Assembly: GCA_030432635.1 (NCBI GenBank)
Contig: JAUIMB010000012.1
Coordinates: 56,413-120,412, forward strand
Length of the DNA stretch: 64,000 nucleotides
Source of the DNA: Bacteroidia bacterium
Lineage (GTDB): Bacteria > Bacteroidota > Bacteroidia > Flavobacteriales > Flavobacteriaceae
Reading direction: 5' to 3'
Positions 25,865-34,147 of the stretch are shown piece by piece. Position numbers and translations under genes: made by a program. The notes under the pieces are model-generated. The model was not told the DNA's origin. It made no database searches and worked only from the letters and a program-made list of their open reading frames with translations. The stretch's first letter is position 1, and every line of letters starts with the position of its first letter.

Positions 25865-27214
25865 ATGTCAAAAGACATTAAGATTAAAAAGGGTCTGGAT
25901 ATTAAGCTTGTTGGCGAAGCTGAAAAAACAGTTGAACAAGCCATTATTAGCAATTTCTGCACGATTAGGCCTGAAGATTTTCACAGTATCATTCCGAAAC
26001 TTATTGCAAAAGAAGGTGCTCGTGTTAAAGCAGGAGAAACCTTGTTTTATAATAAGGACTTTGAAGCGATGAAGTTTGTATCGCCTGTTTCTGGCGAAGT
26101 GGTTGAGGTTCAACGTGGTCCAAGACGTCGCATTGATGCTATCAAGATAAAGGCTGATAAAGACCAGGTTTATGTCGATTTTGGAGCGTTTAATATGAAT
26201 GCTGATGCTGAAGCGGTCAAATCCCATTTGTTGGCTTCTGGTTGCTGGACTTTCATTAAACAACGACCTTATGATGTGATTGCCAATCCTGAAAAATCGC
26301 CTAAGGGAATATTTATTTCAGGGTTTGCCTCAGCACCATTGGCAGCCGATTTGGATTTTGTGTTACAAGGCAAGGAAGCCGAATTACAAGCAGCTGTTTC
26401 GGCATTGGCCAAACTTACTGAAGGTCAGGTTCATATTGGAGTTGGATCTAATAATTCACCTTTAGCATCGCTAAATGATGCTACAATTCATAAGGTTTCT
26501 GGTCCTCATCCTGCAGGAAATGTTGGAACGCTAATCAATAAAATAGATCCTATAAACAAAGGCGAAATCGTATGGACAGTAAATGCTTCAGATTTGGTCA
26601 TTATAGGAGAGTTGTTGCTTACAGGAAAGTTCAATGCCGAGCGTACTATGGCTTTAGCAGGTTCTTCAGTTAAAAAGCCAAGGTATTTCAAGACCAAGAT
26701 TGGAAGTGAAGTTGCGACTATGGTTTATGATAATGGTGTTGAAAAGGACGGTAATGACCGAATTATTTCTGGAAATGTTCTAAGTGGAAAACAAGTTAAA
26801 CCAGATGGCGCATTGGGTTATTATGATAATATGATTACCGTGATACCTGAAGGTGATGATTATGAATTCTTTGGATGGAACAAACCGATATTCAACAAAA
26901 TTTCAACATCAAGAGCAATGACATTCTCGTGGTTGAATCCTAAGAAGAAGTACGATCTAAATACCAATACCAATGGAGAGCATCGTGCTTTTGTTGTGAC
27001 AGGTTCGTATGAAAATGTATTTCCTTTGGATATCTATCCACTACAAATTCTAAAGGCATGTATGTACGAGGATTTAGATGAAATGGAAGCTTTGGGGATG
27101 TATGAAGTTGCTCCTGAAGATTTTGCACTTACCGAATTTATTTGTGTGTCGAAACAACCACATCAAGATATCATTAGAAAAGGTTTAGACTTAATGCTAA
27201 AAGAGATTGGATAA
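25865..27214 (+). CDS. nqrA: Na+-translocating NADH:quinone reductase subunit A
   Basis: NqrA (449 aa), the cytoplasmic-side subunit that binds ubiquinone or menaquinone in Na+-NQR, the primary sodium pump of these marine bacteria. N-terminal KIKKGLDIKLVGEAEKTV, RPEDFHSIIPKLIAKEG, HIGVGSNNSPL and VSGPHPAGNVGTLINKIDPI are the family signatures, full length. First gene of nqrABCDEF; it overlaps nqrB by one base (TAATG), which suggests translational coupling. Confidence 0.96.
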   Translation: MSKDIKIKKGLDIKLVGEAEKTVEQAIISNFCTIRPEDFHSIIPKLIAKEGARVKAGETLFYNKDFEAMKFVSPVSGEVVEVQRGPRRRIDAIKIKADKDQVYVDFGAFNMNADAEAVKSHLLASGCWTFIKQRPYDVIANPEKSPKGIFISGFASAPLAADLDFVLQGKEAELQAAVSALAKLTEGQVHIGVGSNNSPLASLNDATIHKVSGPHPAGNVGTLINKIDPINKGEIVWTVNASDLVIIGELLLTGKFNAERTMALAGSSVKKPRYFKTKIGSEVATMVYDNGVEKDGNDRIISGNVLSGKQVKPDGALGYYDNMITVIPEGDDYEFFGWNKPIFNKISTSRAMTFSWLNPKKKYDLNTNTNGEHRAFVVTGSYENVFPLDIYPLQILKACMYEDLDEMEALGMYEVAPEDFALTEFICVSKQPHQDIIRKGLDLMLKEIG

Positions 27215-28437
27215 TGGGCTTAAAAAGTAACTTACATAATTTAAAGGAAAAGTATAAAGGAACCAAAATGGCTCCTGCGTTTAATGCAATCCATACGTTT
27301 TTATACTTACCAAACGAGACGACTCATAATGGTACTCATATTAAGGTTGCCGATGATTTGAAACGTACCATGAACACTGTAATCATGGCGTTAGTACCGT
27401 GTTTAATCTTCGGAATGTTTAATGCTGGATACCAACATTACAAAGCACTTGGGGAAATTGAAGCCGCAAGCGGATTTTTAAGCGCTTCGTTCTGGACTGT
27501 AGATAATTTAATTGTCGGATTGTGGCAAGTATTACCGTTGGTAATTGTTTCCTATGGTGTTGGTTTGGCAGTGGAATTTATCTTCGCTGTGATTAAAGGC
27601 CACGAAGTGGAAGAAGGATATCTAGTTACAGGTATGCTAGTGCCACTAATTGTTCCTGTTGATACTCCTTTGTGGATGCTAGCTGTAGCAGTTGTATTTG
27701 GTGTTGTAATCGGAAAAGAAGTGTTTGGTGGTACAGGAATGAATATTTTAAATCCTGCGCTAACAATCAGAGCCTTTTTATTCTTCGCCTACCCAACATG
27801 GATGTCTGGTGACAAGGTATGGGTGCATGGAGCTGTAGAGCGTGATCAAATGATTGCAGCTGGTGAGAACCTTGATGCAATTTCAGGTGAGACTATCCTT
27901 GGTAGTTTAGCACAAAATAGAGGTGCTGGATATGAAGTGATGGATATGTTTTATGGCATCATACCTGGTTCAGTTGGAGAAACGTCTACCTTATTGATAT
28001 TGCTAGCTGGATTGTTTTTGGTCTTTACTAAAATTGGAAGTTGGAGAATCATGTTGTCTTCAGTCATTGGAGCCTTGGTAATGGGATTGATATTTAATGC
28101 TGTGGTAAGTTCAGAATGGATTACAGAGTCAAGTAAATTTTATGGCTTAATGAGTACAGAGTTCTGGCATCACCTGCTTATTGGTGGATTTGCTTTCGGT
28201 ACGGTCTTCATGGCTACTGATCCTGTTACGGCATCTCAAACCAACAAAGGAAAATGGATTTATGGATTTTTGGTTGGATTTATTTCAATCATGATTCGTG
28301 TCTTCAACCCAGCATATCCTGAAGGTGTCATGCTGGCAATATTATTAATGAACGTTTTTGCACCAACCATTGATCACTATGTGGTTCAAGGAAATGTGAA
28401 ACGTAGAATGAAACGTCTAAAAGTTAAAACAGCTTAA
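27214..28437 (+). CDS. nqrB: Na+-NQR subunit B
   Basis: Polytopic membrane subunit (407 aa) carrying covalent FMN and riboflavin sites. The flavinylation Thr lies in GSVGETSTLLILLAG near residue 250, and a second diagnostic stretch is GGTGMNILNPALTIRAFLF. Hydrophobic helices are spread across the whole length and the protein is of RnfD/NqrB type. The FMN is attached by ApbE, encoded at 37148 in this window. Two bases separate it from nqrC. Confidence 0.96.
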   Translation: MGLKSNLHNLKEKYKGTKMAPAFNAIHTFLYLPNETTHNGTHIKVADDLKRTMNTVIMALVPCLIFGMFNAGYQHYKALGEIEAASGFLSASFWTVDNLIVGLWQVLPLVIVSYGVGLAVEFIFAVIKGHEVEEGYLVTGMLVPLIVPVDTPLWMLAVAVVFGVVIGKEVFGGTGMNILNPALTIRAFLFFAYPTWMSGDKVWVHGAVERDQMIAAGENLDAISGETILGSLAQNRGAGYEVMDMFYGIIPGSVGETSTLLILLAGLFLVFTKIGSWRIMLSSVIGALVMGLIFNAVVSSEWITESSKFYGLMSTEFWHHLLIGGFAFGTVFMATDPVTASQTNKGKWIYGFLVGFISIMIRVFNPAYPEGVMLAILLMNVFAPTIDHYVVQGNVKRRMKRLKVKTA

Positions 28438-28439
28438 CG

Positions 28440-29240
28440 ATGGAAAAGAGAACAGATAAAAATTCGTATACCATAATATTTGCCATAGGAATGGTATTGG
28501 TAGTTGGATCGTTACTAGCCTATTTAGCGTCATCCTTAAAGCCAAGAATTAGTGAAAACCAAAGGTTGGAGAAACAGCAAAACATTCTCTACGCCATGGG
28601 AATTAACGATAATGATGAAACCAGTGCTGTATTCATTTCAACAGATGAAGCACCTGATGCTTTTTCTGAAAATGTTTCCGATCAAATCGTTATTACCATT
28701 GATGCTAACGGTAAAGTGCTAAGTAATCAGTCGCGTGATGAGTATTTTAATGCAACCAAACAAGAACCTTACTTGATTGATGTTAAAAAACAACAAGCAA
28801 GTGCCAAAGCAGGAGGAGAGCGTAAATTGCCTTTGTTTGTTGGTAAAAATAAACAGGGTAAAACGGTTTACGTCGCTCCAATTTATGGTAAAGGACTATG
28901 GGATGCGATTTGGGGTTATGTGGCTATGGATGAAAACATGGTCGTTCAAGGTGCATATTTCGATCACAAAGGTGAAACGCCAGGTTTAGGAGCCAATATC
29001 AAACAACGTTATTTTATGGACGATTTTTATGGTGAACACCTCTTGACCGAAAACGGAACTTTTAAAGGGATTACCGTAGCAAAAGGTAATGCAGATCCAA
29101 AGAATAATGATAAAACAGATAACGAAGTTGATGCGATTGCAGGTGCGACAATTACAGGTGATGGTGTGTCTGCCATGATAAAGAGCGACTTAAAGTTATA
29201 CAAGCCATTCTTCGACAACTTAAAAAAACAAGGGAAATAA
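28440..29240 (+). CDS. nqrC: Na+-NQR subunit C
   Basis: Single-pass membrane protein (266 aa) with a large periplasmic FMN domain. An N-terminal helix (residues ~10-32, TIIFAIGMVLVVGSLLAYLAS) is followed by the FMN domain; the covalent FMN Thr is in EVDAIAGATITGDGV near residue 235, the ApbE recognition motif. APIYGKGLWDAIWGYVA and KGETPGLGANI are conserved NqrC stretches. One base separates its stop from nqrD. Confidence 0.96.
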   Translation: MEKRTDKNSYTIIFAIGMVLVVGSLLAYLASSLKPRISENQRLEKQQNILYAMGINDNDETSAVFISTDEAPDAFSENVSDQIVITIDANGKVLSNQSRDEYFNATKQEPYLIDVKKQQASAKAGGERKLPLFVGKNKQGKTVYVAPIYGKGLWDAIWGYVAMDENMVVQGAYFDHKGETPGLGANIKQRYFMDDFYGEHLLTENGTFKGITVAKGNADPKNNDKTDNEVDAIAGATITGDGVSAMIKSDLKLYKPFFDNLKKQGK

Positions 29241-29241
29241 T

Positions 29242-29886
29242 ATGGGACTACTTTCAAAAAAAGACGCAAAGTTAATTACAGATCCATTAGCTGATAATAA
29301 CCCAATCACCATTCAAGTGCTAGGAATTTGCTCTGCTTTGGCAATTACAGCCGAGTTAGAAGCATCTATAGTAATGTCCATTTCCGTTTTGTTCGTAATG
29401 GGTGTTGGTAACGTTGTCATCTCCTTGATGCGCAATATCATTCCGTCTAAAATTAGAATTATTGCTCAACTTATTGTTGTTGCAACTTTGGTGATTATTG
29501 TCGACTTAGTGCTTAAGGCTTTTGCCTATGAGCTAAGTAAAACGCTTTCTGTATTTGTCGGTTTAATTATTACCAACTGCATCATTATGGGACGCTTCGA
29601 AGCTTTTGCGCTAGGAAATGGTCCTTGGCGATCATTTTTGGATGGTATCGGTAATGCTGCAGGATATGCGGTCATCCTAATTATTGTTGGGTTTTTTAGA
29701 GAACTATTGGGATCTGGAACTTTACTAGGGATTCCTGTATTAGGAGATCCTATTGAGAAAACAGGGTTGTACTCTATAGGATATGAAAATAACGGGTTTA
29801 TGTTATTGTCGCCAATGGCATTGATCGTAGTAGGTATTATTATTTGGGTACAACGAACTAGAAACAAAGACTTAGTAGAAGATTAA
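29242..29886 (+). CDS. nqrD: Na+-NQR subunit D
   Basis: Six-helix membrane subunit (214 aa) of the NqrD/RnfE family that lines the sodium path with NqrE. NPITIQVLGICSALAIT, NVVISLMRNIIPSKIRI, VGLIITNCIIMGRFEAFA and GSGTLLGIPVLG are the family signatures. A 66-bp spacer with an imperfect inverted repeat separates it from nqrE, unlike the tight junctions elsewhere in the operon. Confidence 0.96.
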   Translation: MGLLSKKDAKLITDPLADNNPITIQVLGICSALAITAELEASIVMSISVLFVMGVGNVVISLMRNIIPSKIRIIAQLIVVATLVIIVDLVLKAFAYELSKTLSVFVGLIITNCIIMGRFEAFALGNGPWRSFLDGIGNAAGYAVILIIVGFFRELLGSGTLLGIPVLGDPIEKTGLYSIGYENNGFMLLSPMALIVVGIIIWVQRTRNKDLVED

Positions 29887-29891
29887 GAAAT

Positions 29892-29939
29892 AGTAAGCAG
29901 TTGGCAGTCGCAGTAAGCATATACTGAACACTGATTACT
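29892..29939. repeat. Imperfect inverted repeat in the nqrD-nqrE spacer
   Basis: Two 17-nt arms (29892-29908 and 29923-29939) pair at 13 of 17 positions around a 14-nt loop. The unit is made of CAGT words on the left and ACTG words on the right. It is the only long spacer within the nqr operon and might be an RNA stem that adjusts expression, or a degenerate mobile repeat. Confidence 0.5.
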
Positions 29940-29952
29940 TAATACTAAAAAA

Positions 29953-30666
29953 ATGGAACACATAGAATTATTTTTTAAATCGATATTCATAGATAACATG
30001 GTATTTGCTACCTTCTTGGGAATGTGCTCGTACCTTGCTGTATCTAAAAAGGTGTCTACTGCAGTTGGACTAGGTGCTGCTGTCATTTTTGTATTGGCCA
30101 TTACGGTGCCTTTAAACTGGTTATTGGATCAATACGTATTACAACCTGGAGCCTTAACTTGGTTAGGTCCAGAATATGCCGATTACGATTTAAGTTTCTT
30201 ATCGTTTATCATGTTCATTGCGACAATCGCAACAATGGTTCAATTGGTAGAGATAGTTGTTGAGAAATTTTCACCGTCTTTATATAATTCATTGGGTATT
30301 TTCTTACCGTTAATTGCGGTAAACTGTGCCATCTTAGGTGGTTCGCTATTCATGCAATCTCGCGAAATAGCAACACTTGGACTAGCATTGAACTACGGTA
30401 TTGGTTCTGGTATCGGATGGTTTTTGGCAATTTTAGCCATTGCTGCCATTCGTGAGAAAATCAGATATTCAAATGTACCACCTGCATTAAGAGGTTTAGG
30501 AATTACATTTATCATTACAGGATTAATGGCAATCGGATTTATGAGCTTTGGAGGGATGTTAACTGGTGGTGATGACGATGCTAAAAAAGAAGAGAAAACA
30601 GTTCAGGTAGAAACTGATACTGAAACCAACAAGGATTTAGCTAACAATATTAAAATTGAAGAGTAG
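29953..30666 (+). CDS. nqrE: Na+-NQR subunit E
   Basis: Membrane subunit (237 aa) of the NqrE/RnfA family with about six helices; together with NqrD it holds a [2Fe-2S] cluster in the membrane through conserved Cys residues, seen here in [13 protein letters not shown] and [12 protein letters not shown]. The last ~35 residues ([12 protein letters not shown]... to KIEE) are an acidic, hydrophilic extension beyond the ~200 residues of the Vibrio protein. nqrF begins one base after its stop codon. Confidence 0.95.
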   Translation: MEHIELFFKSIFIDNMVFATFLGMCSYLAVSKKVSTAVGLGAAVIFVLAITVPLNWLLDQYVLQPGALTWLGPEYADYDLSFLSFIMFIATIATMVQLVEIVVEKFSPSLYNSLGIFLPLIAVNCAILGGSLFMQSREIATLGLALNYGIGSGIGWFLAILAIAAIREKIRYSNVPPALRGLGITFIITGLMAIGFMSFGGMLTGGDDDAKKEEKTVQVETDTETNKDLANNIKIEE

Positions 30667-30667
30667 T

Positions 30668-31981
30668 ATGATATTTCTAGAAGCAGGAACAATAGGAACA
30701 GTAGTCGCTACAGTAGCAGCATTTTTATTGGTAATACTAGTTTTAGTTGCATTACTGCTGTTTGTAAAACAAAAATTATCACCTTCTGGTCCTGTGACCA
30801 TTAAGATCAATGGTGAAAAGGAAATCCAAGTAGCCTCTGGAGGCACTTTATTATCTACGCTTGGAGGTGAAAAAATATTCTTGCCTTCGGCTTGTGGAGG
30901 AGGTGGAACTTGTATCCAATGTGAATGCCATGTGCTTTCTGGAGGTGGTGAGGCATTGCCTACAGAAACGCCTCATTTTAGTAGAAAGGAATTACAGCAT
31001 GGTGCACGTTTGTCTTGCCAAGTAAAAGTAAAGCAAGACATGGAGATCACCATTCCTGAAGAGGTTTTCGGAATTAAAAAATGGGAAGCCGTTGTGGTAC
31101 GTAACTACAATGTGGCATCCTTTATCAAGGAGTTTGTTGTTGAAATTCCTGAGGATATGAATTACAAGGCTGGTGGTTATATTCAAATTGAAATTCCGCC
31201 TTGTGAAATCAAGTATTCTGATATCGATATTACAGCGCATCCTGAAGAACATGAAACTCCAGACAAGTTTCAAGCAGAATGGGATAAATTTGGATTGTGG
31301 CCTTTAGTGATGAAAAACGACGAAACTGTAGAAAGAGCTTATTCTATGGCTTCTTATCCAGCTGAAGGTCGTGAAATTATGCTGAATGTCCGTATTGCTA
31401 CACCACCTTGGGATCGTAATAAAAATGCTTGGATGGATGTGAATCCAGGTGTGGCATCGTCCTATATTTTTGCCCAAAAGCCAGGTGATAAAGTTGTGAT
31501 TTCGGGTCCTTATGGTGAGTTCTTTATCAACGAATCTGAAAGTGAAATGCTTTATGTAGGTGGAGGTGCAGGAATGGCACCTATGCGTTCGCATTTGTAT
31601 CATTTGTTCAGAACCATTAAAACTGGACGTAAAGTGACGTATTGGTATGGTGGACGATCAAAGCGTGAATTGTTCTATATTGAACACTTTAGAAAATTAG
31701 AGAGGGATTTTCCTAACTTTAAATTCTATATGGCATTATCTGAACCCTTGGAAGAAGATAACTGGAAGGTTAAGAAGGATATCAATGATGAAGAAGGTGA
31801 TGGGTTTGTTGGATTTATCCACAATTGTGTGATTGACAATTATTTAAACCTTCATGATGCTCCTGAAGATATCGAATTGTATTTCTGTGGACCACCTCTA
31901 ATGAACAAAGCCGTTCAAAAAATGGGAGAGGACTTCGGGATTCCTGATGAACACATTAGATTCGATGATTTCGGAGGTTAA
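30668..31981 (+). CDS. nqrF: Na+-NQR subunit F (NADH dehydrogenase component)
   Basis: Catalytic entry subunit (437 aa). One N-terminal helix (residues ~8-32), then a ferredoxin domain with the [2Fe-2S] cysteines in LPSACGGGGTCIQCECHV, a FAD-binding barrel with ERAYSMASYPAEG (RxYS motif) and a NADH domain with LYVGGGAGMAPMRSHLY and YFCGPPLMNKA. It oxidises NADH and sends electrons to the membrane subunits. I use the ATG at 30668; an in-frame TTG 12 bp upstream lies in the nqrE end. A hairpin terminator follows. Confidence 0.96.
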   Translation: MIFLEAGTIGTVVATVAAFLLVILVLVALLLFVKQKLSPSGPVTIKINGEKEIQVASGGTLLSTLGGEKIFLPSACGGGGTCIQCECHVLSGGGEALPTETPHFSRKELQHGARLSCQVKVKQDMEITIPEEVFGIKKWEAVVVRNYNVASFIKEFVVEIPEDMNYKAGGYIQIEIPPCEIKYSDIDITAHPEEHETPDKFQAEWDKFGLWPLVMKNDETVERAYSMASYPAEGREIMLNVRIATPPWDRNKNAWMDVNPGVASSYIFAQKPGDKVVISGPYGEFFINESESEMLYVGGGAGMAPMRSHLYHLFRTIKTGRKVTYWYGGRSKRELFYIEHFRKLERDFPNFKFYMALSEPLEEDNWKVKKDINDEEGDGFVGFIHNCVIDNYLNLHDAPEDIELYFCGPPLMNKAVQKMGEDFGIPDEHIRFDDFGG

Positions 31982-31998
31982 ACGTCATTTGTTGAACA

Positions 31999-32050
31999 TG
32001 TCATTCCAAGCATAGCACTGTGTAAAGCCAAAGTGCAGCCGAGGAATCTT
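31999..32050. repeat. Degenerate TGTCATTCC-type palindromic repeat
   Basis: TGTCATTCCAAGC begins the element, and GCCGAGGAATCTT ends it, so ATTCC and GGAAT form complementary outer arms about 35 nt apart. The start TGTCATTCC is shared with the exact repeats at 63201 and 63571. It lies between nqrF and its terminator. Confidence 0.45.
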
Positions 32051-32058
32051 AAATAAAG

Positions 32059-32086
32059 AAACCAACTCTAAGGAGTTGGTTTTTCT
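32059..32086 (+). terminator. Terminator of the nqr operon
   Basis: Perfect 10-bp stem AAACCAACTC / GAGTTGGTTT with a TAAG loop, followed by TTTTCTTTT, 77 bp after nqrF. The same stem also serves the oppositely directed broken gene at 32098-32547. Confidence 0.88.
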
Positions 32087-32097
32087 TTTGTGTTCGT

Positions 32098-32547
32098 TCA
32101 GGCAAGTTTATAAATTGGCGTATTGTTTTCGGTTTTAAACAGCTTCGTATAATCCAAAACGTTTGGGATGCTGTCTAATCGACATAACAATTTGATAACT
32201 TCACATAAGCCATCAAAGAGTAAAGTTTTATCCTTCGGGTTTTCAGGTTTGAAATGCTGTCTTGCAATAGGCAATTGATAGTTACACGCTCTTAAAAACG
32301 TCGCTTCAATTTGTAAGAGTTCTAAAGGAGTGTATCCATTAAAACGCCTTCCGAAGCTCTGGTGAACTTTACCGACATAGTTCAGCTGTAATGATCCGTG
32401 AGTATCTGATAGGTGTTACCATGAATCGGTTCGGTCAAGTATGTTTCCCACAGCGCAGCTCTTGCAGCATTCAGGATGAAGTTCGTCATTGTGAAATGCT
32501 TGATAGAGCTTTCTAACGGCATTTTCAAAGCGTGGAGCGGTTCTCAT
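32098..32547 (-). pseudogene. Small NQR-neighbour gene broken by one in-frame stop
   Basis: Reading the minus strand from ATG 32547 to TGA 32098 gives 149 codons with a single internal stop, TAA at 32416-32418, in the context TDSW-stop-HLSD. Both sides read well in the same frame: FENAVRKLYQAFHNDELHP, ECCKSCAVGNIL (three Cys, possible metal site) before, and THGSLQLNYVGKVH, FNGYTPLELLQIEATFLRAC, IPNVLDYTKLFK after. I recall intact flavobacterial homologs with Lys where the stop stands (AAA to TAA needs one change). A pseudogene or a sequencing error are both possible; there is no frameshift. Homologs are often labelled as an NQR subunit F-like small protein because of their position. Confidence 0.8.
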
Positions 32548-32599
32548 TACATCATAATTTTTCAATTTCAGCAATTAAAAGATACGAAAAAAACTAAAA

Positions 32600-32722
32600 C
32601 TACGAGGCGTCGTCTTCTTCCTCTTTCTCTTTTTTCATCTTGATATAACCTGTTATCAAACGCACACCCAAGCGTGCAAAAAGAATAATGGCAATGACCA
32701 AAACAATATCAAATCCGCTCAT
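32600..32722 (-). CDS. 40-aa membrane microprotein
   Basis: An ATG-to-TAG frame of 40 codons: one hydrophobic helix (residues ~4-24, FDIVLVIAIILFARLG...) followed by a highly charged tail (KMKKEKEEEDD). The composition (helix plus polar tail) and exclusive fit between the broken gene and the cupin gene support a true small gene. It is in the same direction as both neighbours and 52 bp upstream of the broken gene. Function unknown; association with the NQR complex is only a guess from location. Confidence 0.6.
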   Translation of the reverse strand: MSGFDIVLVIAIILFARLGVRLITGYIKMKKEKEEEDDAS

Positions 32723-32739
32723 CTCACTTGATTATAACA

Positions 32740-33117
32740 CTATTTATATTCCATAATTAAAAATATAGCTGTACTGTCTCCAATATTAAGGACTTCATGT
32801 TCAGTAACCTCAGCCTTGCTAAAGCTATAACCCGTTGGTACGTTAACGTCCCTTGTTCCTGTAGCATCTGTTATTCTGAATTTGCTTCCTGCAACAGTAT
32901 AGCCTACATGCGGATTATGATAATGTTTTTCATGTCCGATATTGGGTGCAAACGTACATTTCAAGACTCTCAATTCGTCGTTGTCTTCTATGACTTCACA
33001 TACAGCTTCGCCATGCCAACCAGCTTCCAAGGGATCAGGTAGTGTATTGTGATCTTTACAACTCAACATCACAGCCAAGGTCAAAATATTACAAATGATT
33101 TGTATTCGGATAGTCAT
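32740..33117 (-). CDS. Cupin-domain lipoprotein
   Basis: 125 aa. Signal with a lipobox-like MLSC-K near residue 20, then a cupin barrel with GHEKHYHNPHVGYTVAGSKFRI (His residues of motif 1, HxH replaced by EKHYHNPH) and the second motif GYSFSKAEVTEHEVLNIGD. Small single-domain cupins in the periplasm are often unknown function; metal binding is plausible through His/Glu. 17 bp upstream of the microprotein in the same direction and 38 bp after the next gene. Confidence 0.7.
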   Translation of the reverse strand: MTIRIQIICNILTLAVMLSCKDHNTLPDPLEAGWHGEAVCEVIEDNDELRVLKCTFAPNIGHEKHYHNPHVGYTVAGSKFRITDATGTRDVNVPTGYSFSKAEVTEHEVLNIGDSTAIFLIMEYK

Positions 33118-33155
33118 ATGTGTTACATGAGCTTCAGGTTATAAATAAACAACAT

Positions 33156-34145
33156 TTAACTCAGTAACGAATAGCGAATGAGGAGTTTTTCTTCATTTTT
33201 CCATTGTATCCATCCTTTACCAACAATTTCGAAATTATCGTTCAGCAATTCTACAAGCATCCAATGGTGTGCGATCTTTTTGGGTTTCATAACACTGAAT
33301 GTTGTTGTAACTACTCCAGACTTTTTAAATGAACGTTCATAAACTTTTTGAGTTGTAGGGTCTATAAACTCAACACTGTTCACCTGGAGTAGAAAATCTG
33401 GCCAATAACTTAACGTTCCTGCGTATCTGTCGACATAAGCTGTTTGATTATTTGTGATATTGACAACCACTTCAATAAAGTCATGGCCTACAGATGTTAT
33501 CTTGAAGTATAGCATATCATAATCCAGCTTTAAATGATCGGGAACCAACCAAGGTGGAGCTGTTGCAATATCAAAACCTCCATATTCCCTTTGCCTGAAT
33601 GTGATGCTATCAATAGGTGTGTGTTCCTGTACAGATTTCCCTAAAGTTAAATCACCATAAAAGTAAAAGGACTTGTTACTATGAAGGTTTGGCGTAAACA
33701 TCCCTAAACCCATTATTGGTTCTACTTGGCGCGCTCTAGGAGAGCCAAAATGCATGGCAATGGGTTGACTTATGCCGACATCCGAAATGTGTGATGTTGG
33801 TTTCGTTGGCTGCTCTTTTTTTGGAAGTTCATGCTTTAACTTTTCCTCTTGACGCTGTTGATATTTCATTCTGAAATATGCAAACAAAGCGATAATAACG
33901 AGCGCAAGGACAATATTTAGTTTGAGGATAACCGATCGACTTGACTTAAGTGCAAGGATAAGTGATAGAATGAGTCCAATGAATGCACCCAGCACACCAT
34001 AACCAAATACAATGGCACCACCAGCGAGCATCTGTCCTTTTCCAGCGTCTATCATTCCTGCATACATTAAACCAAGGAAGAAAAAAGCAATAATGGCTAA
34101 AATGTACATAAGGAAACTGTAGGGTTTTACTGCTTGATGTGCCAT
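33156..34145 (-). CDS. Membrane protein with C-terminal soluble domain, unknown
   Basis: 329 aa, not recognised. Four hydrophobic segments fill residues ~10-110 (SFLMYILAIIAFFFLGLMYAG, AIVFGYGVLGAFIGLILSLIL, LNIVLALVIIALFAYF and others), followed by a basic/charged linker (KYQQRQEEKLKHELPKKEQ) and a ~190-residue soluble beta-rich domain (GISQPIAMHFGSPRARQ..., EVVVNITNNQTAYVDRY). The gene is two bases downstream of the VWA gene, so they are one unit and probably work together. Confidence 0.65.
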   Translation of the reverse strand: MAHQAVKPYSFLMYILAIIAFFFLGLMYAGMIDAGKGQMLAGGAIVFGYGVLGAFIGLILSLILALKSSRSVILKLNIVLALVIIALFAYFRMKYQQRQEEKLKHELPKKEQPTKPTSHISDVGISQPIAMHFGSPRARQVEPIMGLGMFTPNLHSNKSFYFYGDLTLGKSVQEHTPIDSITFRQREYGGFDIATAPPWLVPDHLKLDYDMLYFKITSVGHDFIEVVVNITNNQTAYVDRYAGTLSYWPDFLLQVNSVEFIDPTTQKVYERSFKKSGVVTTTFSVMKPKKIAHHWMLVELLNDNFEIVGKGWIQWKNEEKLLIRYSLLS

Positions 34146-34147
34146 AA

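Noticed and set aside
30656..30667. TTG start of nqrF inside nqrE
   Set aside because: It adds only MKSS before the usual MIFLEAG start and lies in the nqrE end.
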